A stretch of DNA of 64,000 nt from the NCBI GenBank assembly GCA_945883815.1, contig CAMCYJ010000003.1:20671-84670 (forward strand), in the 5' to 3' direction. Made by a program: the position numbers and the translations under genes. Origin of the DNA: Akkermansia muciniphila (GTDB lineage Bacteria > Verrucomicrobiota > Verrucomicrobiia > Limisphaerales > UBA9464). The notes under the pieces are model-generated. The model did not search any database. It was not told where the DNA came from and saw only the letters and a list, made by a program, of their open reading frames with translations. Positions 35,290-43,431 of the stretch are shown here, in pieces; the stretch's first letter is position 1, and each line of letters starts with the position of its first letter.

Positions 35290-35359
35290 GCAAAAGATCC
35301 ACATCGCGCGACAGGCAGGACTGCGTCATCGTCAGCCTCCACATTGACGGCATCGAGTG

Positions 35360-35380
35360 ATGCCATCAAACTGATGGCAT
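35360..35380 (+). promoter_or_regulatory. Palindromic operator over the antitoxin start codon
   Basis: 'atgccatca' (35360-35368) and 'tgatggcat' (35372-35380) form a perfect 9-bp inverted repeat with a 3-bp spacer. The right arm ends in the first two bases of the antitoxin ATG. RHH antitoxins usually bind such short palindromes and repress their own operon, so this is very probably the autoregulatory operator. Confidence 0.75.
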
Positions 35381-35648
35381 GATACGCACGCAGATACAGC
35401 TGCCCGACGAGGTCTATGCCCGGGCCAAGAGGGTCTGCGAGGCGAGAGAGATCCCGCTGGCCGAACTCGCCCGGCGGGGAATCGAATACATCCTCAGTGT
35501 GTATGCCACCGATTCAGACACCGATCGGGAATGGCATCCGCCGATGCCGCGCAAGCTCGGTTGGAAGGGGCTCTCGGATGCGGAGATCAAGGCCGAGGCT
35601 CAACGGACTCACTTGGATGGAACGCTGAGCCGCAAGAGGAAGGGATAG
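35379..35648 (+). CDS. Antitoxin of a PIN-type toxin-antitoxin pair (RHH, VapB-like)
   Basis: 89 residues. The N-terminus 'MIRTQIQLPDEVYARAKRVCEAREIPLAELARRGIEYIL' fits a ribbon-helix-helix DNA-binding domain: one strand plus two helices. The C-terminal half, with 'EWHPPMPRKLGWKGLSDAEIK', would wrap the toxin. The toxin gene begins 4 bp after its stop. A perfect palindrome overlaps its start codon and suggests autorepression. No upstream start is possible without crossing the palindrome. Confidence 0.87.
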   Translation: MIRTQIQLPDEVYARAKRVCEAREIPLAELARRGIEYILSVYATDSDTDREWHPPMPRKLGWKGLSDAEIKAEAQRTHLDGTLSRKRKG

Positions 35649-35652
35649 AGAC

Positions 35653-36108
35653 ATGCTGTCCATCGACACCAACATCCTCTTGCATGGCTTCAACGAGGAT
35701 TCGCCCCAGCAGGTGGCGGCCCTTCGGTGGTTGCAATCCATTGCCAAGGTAGAGGCCGTCGCCATCTCCGAATTCATTCTCGCGGAGTTCTATGGCTTGC
35801 TCCGCAATCCGGCGGTTCTCAAATACCCGCTGTCGGCCGAGGAGGCTGTGGAGGTAATTCAGGTCTACCGCAGCCATCCGCGCTGGCGTCTCATCGGATT
35901 CCCAACGGAAAGCCGATCCCTGCATGACACCCTCTGGCAGAAGGCAAGGGCCAAGGACTTCGCCTTCCGGAGGCTTTACGATGCCCGCACCGCCCTGACA
36001 TTGATTCACCATGGAGTCACCGAATTCGCAACGGTCAACGTGAAGGACTTTACCGGTCTAGGCTTCCATCGAGTATGGAATCCGCTGGAGGTTTCGCGGA
36101 AGGTCTGA
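35653..36108 (+). CDS. PIN-domain toxin (VapC-like ribonuclease)
   Basis: 151 residues. The four acidic PIN positions are present: Asp5 in 'MLSIDTNILLHGF', Glu40/Glu45 in 'ISEFILAEFYGLLRN', Asp110 in 'RRLYDARTALTL' and Asp132 in 'FATVNVKDFTGLGF'. VapC-type PIN proteins are Mg2+-dependent RNases that cut tRNA or rRNA when released by the antitoxin. It is in one operon with the RHH antitoxin directly upstream and looks intact. The repeat copy B begins 30 bp after its stop. Confidence 0.9.
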   Translation: MLSIDTNILLHGFNEDSPQQVAALRWLQSIAKVEAVAISEFILAEFYGLLRNPAVLKYPLSAEEAVEVIQVYRSHPRWRLIGFPTESRSLHDTLWQKARAKDFAFRRLYDARTALTLIHHGVTEFATVNVKDFTGLGFHRVWNPLEVSRKV

Positions 36109-36138
36109 CCATCGCGGATGGATGGTTGAAGGTCGGCC

Positions 36139-36253
36139 TGAACAGCGTCAAACCATCGAGCTTCATCAGCGCGATCATCGAAATTCGAATATCCGCCGAG
36201 CCCACTTCGGAGACCGCACATCGGTTCCAGAATTTCGGAGAGGATGTCTATCG
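36139..36253. repeat. Dispersed 115-bp repeat, copy B
   Basis: Gap-free partner of 33975-34089. The same peptide frame reads 'EIRISAEPTSETAHRFQNFGEDVYRALCD' in two conserved blocks and stays open to a stop at 36374, so a small gene of up to 99 codons (from 36075, overlapping the toxin gene) cannot be excluded. No function is recognisable. The two copies bracket the lipid-kinase gene and the toxin-antitoxin pair in direct orientation. Confidence 0.75.
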
Positions 36254-36473
36254 GGCTCTTTGTGACACCTGGTCGATGAGCATCGAACAGATCGACCGCG
36301 CCACCACGGGTTTCGTGATCCGCGATACTCGACGCCGTTACCTCGGCGAGGTGACCCAGACCCCGGAACGTTAATTGAAGCGGTATCACTTCGACCAAAC
36401 AGCAACTCTGACTCGACGGTGACAGACGCACCGTGCGGGTGTTGAAGCGGATCCCGATCGGGCTACCCGGGGC

Positions 36474-36668
36474 CTGCGACTGTTTTATCTTTTGCGCGGC
36501 ATCTGTAATGGACACATCCGGCTCAGCCAAAACGTCCACGACTACCTGAAGGAAAAGCAGGTGCCGCACCTCTGGCACGTGGACGAATTGGCGTACGACT
36601 TCCAGCGCTGGTAGCAGGGCCTGTATCACTTCGCTCGGCGTATCTTCCAGCCTGCCTACATTCCGTGA
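36474..36668 (+). pseudogene. Remnant of an esterase gene (C-terminal end only)
   Basis: The frame reads 'LRLFYLLRGICNGHIRLSQNV', 'DYLKEKQVPHLWHVDELAYDFQRW', a TAG at 36612, then 'QGLYHFARRIFQ' and a TGA. This resembles the last about 65 residues of secreted Esterase-D-like hydrolases, where a 'WHVDGHGHDF..W' stretch supplies the catalytic His and 'NLYHFAQRLF' ends the domain. Here the catalytic-His position appears to be Tyr, a stop interrupts it, and nothing of the N-terminal domain remains upstream. It is therefore a decayed fragment. Similarity is judged from memory of the family, so moderate confidence. Confidence 0.5.
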
Positions 36669-36860
36669 GGCGGAATCCAGCGGCAGATTCTTGTGCGCGG
36701 GACACGGCCTCTGCAGCCATTTCCAAACAGAACACCGGGACGATTACCGACGGCGAGGCATTTGTTGGAGAACCCTCGTTTGTGCTTGTCCGGAGCGCGC
36801 TTTTAGCCAGCCTCAAGAAAGGTCAGTCGACTCCTCTGAAGTTATAACAATTTGATTTTT

Positions 36861-37205
36861 ATGACACCAGAATGGTTATTTATAGCTACTGCGCTGTCGA
36901 TTTGGACAGGTTTGATGCTGGCCGGTGGCACGGCGTTCGCTTTGGCCTGGAAATCGGTGGACCGGTTCTTCTGGTGGTCGATCCTGATCGGAGGTCTGGC
37001 CATGGTCATCAGTGTTCGGGCTCCACACCATCTCCAGTATTCCGCGTCCAAAACCGTTAATGGTGAGGTAATCTGGAGCATCGATTCGAAATGGTGTTTC
37101 TTGGCTGCATTGGTTTTAGCCACCTTCGCCGTGGTTTTTGCGGTCTTCAGACGGGTGAAGTCGGCAAAAGGTCTGAAGATTGGGAATGGCATCACTCAGC
37201 CATGA
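36861..37205 (+). CDS. Small membrane protein of unknown function (three TM segments)
   Basis: 114 residues from the ATG at 36861 (a TTG at 36852 is also in frame). Hydrophobic segments lie at about 5-28 ('LFIATALSIWTGLMLAGGTAFAL'), 35-52 ('RFFWWSILIGGLAMVISV') and 82-100 ('CFLAALVLATFAVVFAV'), with a polar loop between the second and third. The start region is AT-rich compared with the neighbours. The stop overlaps the next start as ATGA, so it is coupled to a lipoprotein gene. I do not recognise the family. Confidence 0.62.
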   Translation: MTPEWLFIATALSIWTGLMLAGGTAFALAWKSVDRFFWWSILIGGLAMVISVRAPHHLQYSASKTVNGEVIWSIDSKWCFLAALVLATFAVVFAVFRRVKSAKGLKIGNGITQP

Positions 37206-37690
37206 GACCGGCTCTCGTTCTTGCGTTGGCTTTGGTGAGCGGCTGCTCGCACCCAAATCTGACCACCTTCGATACATCCGTGGTCGAAATGCCCTCCGCC
37301 GACCCCAATCACCGCGAGACTCAAGTCCGATTCAGGATCCCGCCCGAATCCGAGATCCGGGTGGTGGCTGGTTCAGGTTCCGAATCGCACTACACTGACC
37401 GGCTCAATTCGGACGGCACCTTCGCCGTGAGAATGGTGGTGACCCGCCACAAGCCTTCAAGTGATGGTTCCAGAAGATTCACAACCTTCGTCAACGTGGG
37501 TCGTCCGGAAGGCAAGGTGTCTGGCAGTCACAAGATCTTCACCTTCGATGAGGATCGATCATTCGACGATGTGCTTCAGGTGACGGTGGCTTCGGGCTCC
37601 GTCCCGTTGGGAGTGCCGCACCGCTTGGGAACTCTCAACGGACAACCAATAACCCTTCTGGTGCAACCGCGCATCGGCCTACCCCGATAG
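37202..37690 (+). CDS. Predicted lipoprotein of unknown function
   Basis: 162 residues. Signal 'MRPALVLALALVSGCSH' ends in a lipobox (LVSGC), so the protein is likely lipid-anchored. The rest is polar and beta-rich, for example 'TQVRFRIPPESEIRVVAGSG', 'DGTFAVRMVVTRHK' and 'LLVQPRIGLP'. Its ATG overlaps the TGA of the upstream three-TM protein, so the two are probably made together. No conserved family motif was recognised. No other lipoprotein gene adjoins it. Confidence 0.65.
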   Translation: MRPALVLALALVSGCSHPNLTTFDTSVVEMPSADPNHRETQVRFRIPPESEIRVVAGSGSESHYTDRLNSDGTFAVRMVVTRHKPSSDGSRRFTTFVNVGRPEGKVSGSHKIFTFDEDRSFDDVLQVTVASGSVPLGVPHRLGTLNGQPITLLVQPRIGLPR

Positions 37691-37979
37691 GGTGCGAATG
37701 GCAGGCTTGAAGTCGCGAATCCATCGATGGGTTCCGCCTCATCCTGGGAACATCTAACGGATGACCGTCAATGAACTATTGAATGGGATCCTAAGCATCA
37801 ACAGCAAGGTCGTACTCCATCACTGCAGTGCAGACGACTCGGCGCACGAATTCCTGCACTGGAGGCAGGGACTCCAGTGCTTTGCTCGGCTGGGCTTTCA
37901 GTCGGCCGGCACTTCATGGTGGCGGGGTTTCGGGCTGGCGGGCGAGCGGGGTTTGGTCGATAGAGACGGCATTCCCGAC

Positions 37980-39770
37980 ATGAATCCTTTGAGAATCTGC
38001 GCGAGGCTTCGTTGGCTGTTGTGGTTGTGGTCGCTGGTCTGGATCAGCGCGGTGGTCGCAGAACCGCAGGCCTCGACCGTGCGGCCTCCGCAGGGGACGG
38101 CCGATCAGGCCGAGTGGCTGGAGAACATGATTCGTTTCCACCGGTTCACGGCCGCCGAGATTCGTGACGCCACCGGGCTTGGCGATGAAGTGATCGCGGC
38201 GGCCCTGAAGCAGTGGGGCCCGACCTCGGAGGCATCTTCGGGCGGAGCAGGCTCAACGGGTTTCACCCATGCCGACAGAACCATCCGCCTTCTTCCCTAT
38301 CCCGGCGGCCGGCATCCGCGGCTGGGATTTTTTGAGGGCGCGATCGATCCGCAGCGCGACACCAAGGTGAGCTTGTTCACCCCGTGGGAAGGCGGTGGCT
38401 ACGTGGTGGTCGATGTGCCGGAGGCGATCTGGTCCCACCTGGGGTTGAATTACCTCGCCCACCGGCACATTCCAACGATCTGGGAGAAGACGGGTCAGCG
38501 CCTAGAACCCGTGGAATGGAGCCAGCGCGCCGATGGATCGCTGGCCATGACTCGGACGCTACCCGACGGCGTTGCCTTCGGGGTGCGGGTCAAATCGGGG
38601 GTTCGCCACGCGGAGTTCCAATGGTGGGTGCGCAATGGCGGGACGCAGGCGTTGCAGCAACTCAGCGCCCAAGTTTGTGTGATGCTGGGTCAGGCCAGCG
38701 GGTTCACCAACGTGGCGGCGGGTCGGCGGATCCTCGAAGCCCCGTTCGCAGCCGCGTCGGATGCGAGCGGCCGCCGTTGGGTCATCACCGCCTGGGACGG
38801 TCTGAACCGTGTTTGGCAGAACCCTCCGGTGCCGTGCATCCACGCCGATCCGCGGTTGACGGATTGCCCACCCGGCGAGACGCGTGAGGCTCGCGGTTGG
38901 GTGTGGTTTTACGAAGGTGAGGATCCCACCACCGAACTGCAGCGGCTCCGTCGGGAGTTCCTGGCACGGCCGTTGCCCGAGATCCGTCGCCGACAGCCCA
39001 TCCCCGACAAGCTCGTGGTGCTAACCTTCGATGACTCGGTGGCCTCGCTGCACGCCAATGTGCGTCCGTTGCTCAAGGAATTGGGTTTCGGGGCGAGCTT
39101 CTTCATCACCGAGGGCTTCAGCTTCCTGACCAACAAGGCCGACTACATGACCTGGGCGCAAATCGCCGAGTTGCACCGGGATGGCTTCGAGGTGGGCAAC
39201 CACACCCGCAGCCATGTGGGCATCGGCCCCGACATGCTTGGCCGCCTGCGGGAGGAACTGACCCACATCGACGAGCTCTGCCTGCAGCACGGCATTCCCA
39301 AGCCGATCAGCTTCGCCTACCCGGGTAACGCGATCCATCCCCGGGCGATTCCGTTGCTTCAGGAGATGGGTTTCCGCTGGGCTCGCCGGGGTGCCCAACC
39401 GGAGTACGCCTATGAAACTGGCCGTGGCGTGGCCTACGAACCGGAAGGGGATCATCCGCTGCTCATCCCCACGACCGGCGATGCTCGGCCAACCTGGACG
39501 CTGGAGAACTTCCGTCGGGCGGCGGAGCAGGGGCGGGGTGGTCGCATCGCCATCCTCCAGTTCCACGGCGTTCCCGACCGCGAGCACCCTTGGGTGAACA
39601 CACCGCTCGAGCGCTTCCGCGAATACATGCACTGGCTCAAGGACAACGGCTACCGCGCCATTGCCCTGCGCGACCTGGACCGGTACGTCGATCCGATGGA
39701 CCAGCCCCAAAATCCCTGGGCGGTCATCCGCCGCCGGCAGCACGCCGCGTCGGTGGAGGTCCCCAAGTAG
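37980..39770 (+). CDS. Secreted polysaccharide deacetylase (NodB/CE4-type) protein
   Basis: 596 residues with a signal peptide at about 1-28. Residues about 40-320 form a beta-rich domain of unknown type ('WVRNGGTQALQQLSAQVCVMLG'). The CE4 domain (about 340-590) has 'VVLTFDDSVASLHANV' (catalytic and metal Asp pair), 'VGNHTRSHVGIG' (metal-binding H-x3-H) and 'ISFAYPGNAIHP'. Such enzymes remove N- or O-acetyl groups from chitin-, peptidoglycan- or xylan-type glycans; the substrate here is unknown. An upstream in-frame start at 37761 would put 73 unlikely residues before the signal peptide, so it was rejected. The 289 bp upstream hold no supported gene. Confidence 0.87.
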   Translation: MNPLRICARLRWLLWLWSLVWISAVVAEPQASTVRPPQGTADQAEWLENMIRFHRFTAAEIRDATGLGDEVIAAALKQWGPTSEASSGGAGSTGFTHADRTIRLLPYPGGRHPRLGFFEGAIDPQRDTKVSLFTPWEGGGYVVVDVPEAIWSHLGLNYLAHRHIPTIWEKTGQRLEPVEWSQRADGSLAMTRTLPDGVAFGVRVKSGVRHAEFQWWVRNGGTQALQQLSAQVCVMLGQASGFTNVAAGRRILEAPFAAASDASGRRWVITAWDGLNRVWQNPPVPCIHADPRLTDCPPGETREARGWVWFYEGEDPTTELQRLRREFLARPLPEIRRRQPIPDKLVVLTFDDSVASLHANVRPLLKELGFGASFFITEGFSFLTNKADYMTWAQIAELHRDGFEVGNHTRSHVGIGPDMLGRLREELTHIDELCLQHGIPKPISFAYPGNAIHPRAIPLLQEMGFRWARRGAQPEYAYETGRGVAYEPEGDHPLLIPTTGDARPTWTLENFRRAAEQGRGGRIAILQFHGVPDREHPWVNTPLERFREYMHWLKDNGYRAIALRDLDRYVDPMDQPQNPWAVIRRRQHAASVEVPK

Positions 39771-39808
39771 AAGCTCGGTTGCTACTTCTTCAGCGTATTT
39801 CGATTCGT

Positions 39809-42800
39809 TCAGCGCTTTTCGGGCGGGGGGATGCACCAGCGGGCCCGGGCTTCGGGCGGAGTGGTGCTGTCGGCGTGCAAGATGGCCCCGTACCTGAGGG
39901 TGAATGCTTCACCACGGGCCACGGTCACACGACTCTTGGTGCCTTGCTTCATGGCTTCACGGCCGAACGGATTGGCCACGAACACCCCGTAGTCGCGATT
40001 GTGCCACCAACTGGGCCGAAAGTTGGACGCATCGGCCACGAGTTGGATGCCCAATCGATGCCCGTCCACGGTGCCGGAGTAGTCGCACCAGGCTGCCGCC
40101 CGTCCCCAGGTGGCCGATGCCGAGGTCCGACCTTCGCTGCTCGTGAGCAGTCCTCCATTCTTCTCTGTCAGCGGCGTGGCCACGCGGGCGGCGAAGCCCA
40201 TCTCCTCTTGATCGCCGAACACGAGTTCACCCGCATCGCTTCGGAAGGTGGCCTCCCAGAGGAGCACCGTGGCTCCGGGCTGGGCGATGCAGGTGATGCG
40301 GTGCCGCAAATCGCCCAGCACCGTGCCTTGCGCATCGACCAACTGGTTGTCGGTGGCGAAGGTGAGCCGCCCGTCGCGGACCTCCGGCCGTCGGGCGAAT
40401 CCACGATGCACGATGCGTCCGCGATTGCGCCAGAAATCCACACCGTTGATGTCGCCAAAGGCCAGCCATAGACCGGGGTGCATGGTGTCGTGGTCCACGG
40501 CATCGAGAGGCGGGCGCGGCGGGTGGTTGCGGCTCACGCGAAGGCCTCCGGGGGCGTGGAGGTTGGCGAAGTGTGGTCGCAGGATCCGCTCATCCTGGTG
40601 GACATAGTCCCCCACGGGCTGTCCGCCCCGGGTGAGCTGCAGTCGGTCTGGGCTCTCGGAGAAGCCCAGCGTATCGGCCGTTTCCGCGGCTCCGGGGATG
40701 CCTGCCTGGTCCTTTTGCCCTTGGCGGGCGAGGTAGGCGGCGACGTCCGCCACCGCGCGCGCGGGCAGGACGGTATCATAGGCCGGCATGGCCGATTGTG
40801 CTGAGGACCCTCGGGTGGTGATTTTAGACTTCGGAATCGTCTCGCGACGGCCGTTGGCCAATCCCAGCGTCACGCTGAGGCCGCTCTCTTCGATCAGGAT
40901 GCCCGAAAGTTCGGTGTCGGCGGTTTCAATTCGATGGAGACTGAATCCCTCAGTGATGACGGCGTTGGGTTCGAGAATCGACTGCACGAGGTGCTGCACG
41001 GGGGCGCGTGCCCCGACCACCGACAGGTCCGGGCCAAAGCTTTGGCCGTGGCCGTCGAGCCGGTGGCACTGGAAGCACCCGGCACCTTGCGAGTGGTGGA
41101 AGAGCCAGGCCCCGCGACGAGGATCGCCATCCTGGAAGCGCTCGAGCGCCAGAGCCACCGAGGTCTCCCGGTTGGGCGGTGCCGGCATGGACATCTTCGT
41201 CGGATAAAGGTGCTTCGGCTCGGTGCCGAGATCGGAGGTGCCATTCATGTCGCCCGACGCACCGCCCAGCGGACGGCCTCGGACCATCAGGGAGAGGCCT
41301 TGGCCGGTCGCCTTCTCGATCCAGCGGGCTGCGATGCCCTGGACGGCGGGATCGCTGTCCGCCGAGAGGCGGCGCACATCAGCCTCAGGCAGGGCGTGGT
41401 CTTCGAGCAGGGCCAGCAGGGTTGCCCGACGGACTCCCGGCCGCGCATCGGCCAGCAACGGGCGCAGCGCTCCGGGATCCTGCAGCACCCGCAAAGTCTG
41501 CCATCCCCCATAGAACACCGTGGGATCGGTCTCGCGAGCCAGGGCTTCGAGCAGGGCGGGAACGGCCGATCGGGCCGAGGCCGTGGGCACGCGACCCAGC
41601 GCTTGGACCGCTTCGAAGCGCAGACGGGGTTCGCGATCGGTCAGCAGCGACACGATGGCAACGGGCAGGGAATTGGACGCCTGACGGGCTGCGTGTCGAT
41701 GGGCCACGATCCGCACCGACTGGAGGCGGAGGTTCAAGGGCGCCTTGCGGTCGGCGGCCTGACGTTCGAACCAAGCGTCGCCCTCCGCATCCTGCTCGGC
41801 GATGCGGCCCAGGGTCCAGGCCGCCCAGGTCTGCCGCCCTTCGGATAGCGTGCTCTTGGAGAGGGCCTTGCGCAGGGCTGGGGCCACCGTCGGGCCCCGG
41901 CGCAGCAATTCTTCCTGTGCCTCGACCCGCCGGACGGGCAGCGGGGAGTCGAAGGCTTCCAATAATCGTTCCAGCGAGCGATGGGCGGGCGGCGTGTTGG
42001 GACTGGCTGGAAGCGCTTTCGCCCCACCGGAGCGAACGGCGGTGATCCGGAAGACGCGGCCCTCGCTGACGAATTGGCCATCGCGGTATTCCGCGCCGTA
42101 ACCGCGGCCCCAACCCAGCATCCACAACGCGCCGTCAGGGCCAAACTCGAGGTCCGTCGGTCGGAAGAGCGCGCGGCCGCCCTCGATGAACGGTTTCCAG
42201 TCGCCGCCGTCGGGTCGCATGAGGGCCCCATCCCAACGGGGACGCCACACAAAGGTGGTCTTGCGCAGCCAGTCGTTGATGAAGAAGACACCCCGATGGG
42301 ACGCCGGGAACGCCGCCGAATCGCCGAAGACGATGCCTGTGCCCGAACCCTCGAAGAGCGGACCGCTGACCGGTGCGGAAGGGGCGTGAGGTTCGGTGCC
42401 CCAATGGGCGCTCCACGGATGGTTCCAGCCAAAGTGCGCCCTCGGGAAGGGCATGAAAACCCGGTCGCCGGTGGTCTGGTCGTTGTCGGTGCCGAGCCAA
42501 TGGAACCCGGTGTCGAAGGTGATGTCCCAGGGATTGCGAGAACCCCGTGAGACGATCTCTAGGTTCAGGCCATCGGGATCGCAGCGCAGCACGCCGCCTT
42601 CACGCCCCCAGTCGTCCTCCGGGTCGTGGTAGTTCTTCTCGTAGCGCCCCTTGGCGAAGGTCCGCGCGGCCGGATGGTCGGGCGAACCCGGCGGAGCGGT
42701 GACGCCCCAGAGATCCCGGAAGGCCTTCGGGGCGATCCGTCCCGGCTGGGACAATCCCTTGGAGTTGCCCTTGCTCATGTAGAGCTTGCCGTCCGGAGCC

Positions 42801-43348
42801 CAATTGAGGCCATGCAAGCCGTGCTCGAGGTTCCCGAGATCGGTGTAGAGGCGCACGTACTCGTCGGCCTCGTCGTCTCCGTCGAGGTCCCGGACAAGGG
42901 TCAAGTCAGGCGCATTGGCCACCCAGAGGTCGCGACCACGCCAGGCGAGGCCCTGGATGGCGTTGAACCCGGTGGCGAAGACTTTGGTCTGGTCGGCCTT
43001 GCCGTCGCCGTCGGTGTCCAGCACCCAGACCACGCTGTCGCCGGGTGTCTTGGGTGTGGGATTGCGGTACTGCGGACCCATGCCTACGCACAGCCGGCCC
43101 CGCAGGTCGAAGGCCATGGAGCAGGGCTGACGGACCAGCGGTTCACGGGCGAAGATCGTGATCTCGAAGCCCGGCGGCACCGTGGGTATCGCTTCTCGGT
43201 CGGCGTTGGGGTCCTCAAAGTCGACTCCCATCAGCGGCAGAGCCACCAGTGCCCAGATCATGAATCCAACGGCGTTTTTTCGGGCTTGTACCTGCAAAAC
43301 CGGCAACGCCAATGGCTCGGCTCTTTCGAGGCGCTCTTCGGGGAACAT
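39809..43348 (-). CDS. PVC-type haem-binding dehydrogenase with HEAT repeats, CxxCH cytochrome and DUF6807 domain
   Basis: About 1179 residues, exported. Residues 60-450 form a beta-propeller dehydrogenase domain of the PVC type ('IPTVPPGFEITIFAREPLVRQPCSMAFDLRGRLCVGMG', split by a loop, and 'GLHGLNWAPDGKLYMSKGN'). Residues about 490-700 hold HEAT-like repeats. A mono-haem cytochrome c domain follows with 'GCFQCH' near residue 755 and a likely Met ligand in 'SAMPAYDTVLP'. The last about 300 residues are a DUF6807 (PmoA-like) domain, with 'HHDTMHPGLWLAFGDINGVDFWRN' in spirit (read as 'DHDTMHPGLWLAFGD'). It may oxidise a sugar or alcohol and pass electrons to the haem. Starts at 43384 (GTG), 43297 (TTG) and 43261 (ATG) are alternatives. 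Confidence 0.85.
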   Translation of the reverse strand: MFPEERLERAEPLALPVLQVQARKNAVGFMIWALVALPLMGVDFEDPNADREAIPTVPPGFEITIFAREPLVRQPCSMAFDLRGRLCVGMGPQYRNPTPKTPGDSVVWVLDTDGDGKADQTKVFATGFNAIQGLAWRGRDLWVANAPDLTLVRDLDGDDEADEYVRLYTDLGNLEHGLHGLNWAPDGKLYMSKGNSKGLSQPGRIAPKAFRDLWGVTAPPGSPDHPAARTFAKGRYEKNYHDPEDDWGREGGVLRCDPDGLNLEIVSRGSRNPWDITFDTGFHWLGTDNDQTTGDRVFMPFPRAHFGWNHPWSAHWGTEPHAPSAPVSGPLFEGSGTGIVFGDSAAFPASHRGVFFINDWLRKTTFVWRPRWDGALMRPDGGDWKPFIEGGRALFRPTDLEFGPDGALWMLGWGRGYGAEYRDGQFVSEGRVFRITAVRSGGAKALPASPNTPPAHRSLERLLEAFDSPLPVRRVEAQEELLRRGPTVAPALRKALSKSTLSEGRQTWAAWTLGRIAEQDAEGDAWFERQAADRKAPLNLRLQSVRIVAHRHAARQASNSLPVAIVSLLTDREPRLRFEAVQALGRVPTASARSAVPALLEALARETDPTVFYGGWQTLRVLQDPGALRPLLADARPGVRRATLLALLEDHALPEADVRRLSADSDPAVQGIAARWIEKATGQGLSLMVRGRPLGGASGDMNGTSDLGTEPKHLYPTKMSMPAPPNRETSVALALERFQDGDPRRGAWLFHHSQGAGCFQCHRLDGHGQSFGPDLSVVGARAPVQHLVQSILEPNAVITEGFSLHRIETADTELSGILIEESGLSVTLGLANGRRETIPKSKITTRGSSAQSAMPAYDTVLPARAVADVAAYLARQGQKDQAGIPGAAETADTLGFSESPDRLQLTRGGQPVGDYVHQDERILRPHFANLHAPGGLRVSRNHPPRPPLDAVDHDTMHPGLWLAFGDINGVDFWRNRGRIVHRGFARRPEVRDGRLTFATDNQLVDAQGTVLGDLRHRITCIAQPGATVLLWEATFRSDAGELVFGDQEEMGFAARVATPLTEKNGGLLTSSEGRTSASATWGRAAAWCDYSGTVDGHRLGIQLVADASNFRPSWWHNRDYGVFVANPFGREAMKQGTKSRVTVARGEAFTLRYGAILHADSTTPPEARARWCIPPPEKR

Positions 43349-43431
43349 CGACCCAAATATGACCAGACTCCCTGCACTGAACACTCAAAACCGACTTGCC
43401 GGTCCCGACACCGCCTTCGCAGTCTGTGGCT

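Noticed and set aside
41008..42045. 345-codon plus-strand frame opposite the haem/HEAT gene
   Set aside because: Arg/Pro/Gly-rich shadow without motifs; the minus-strand gene is continuous through it.
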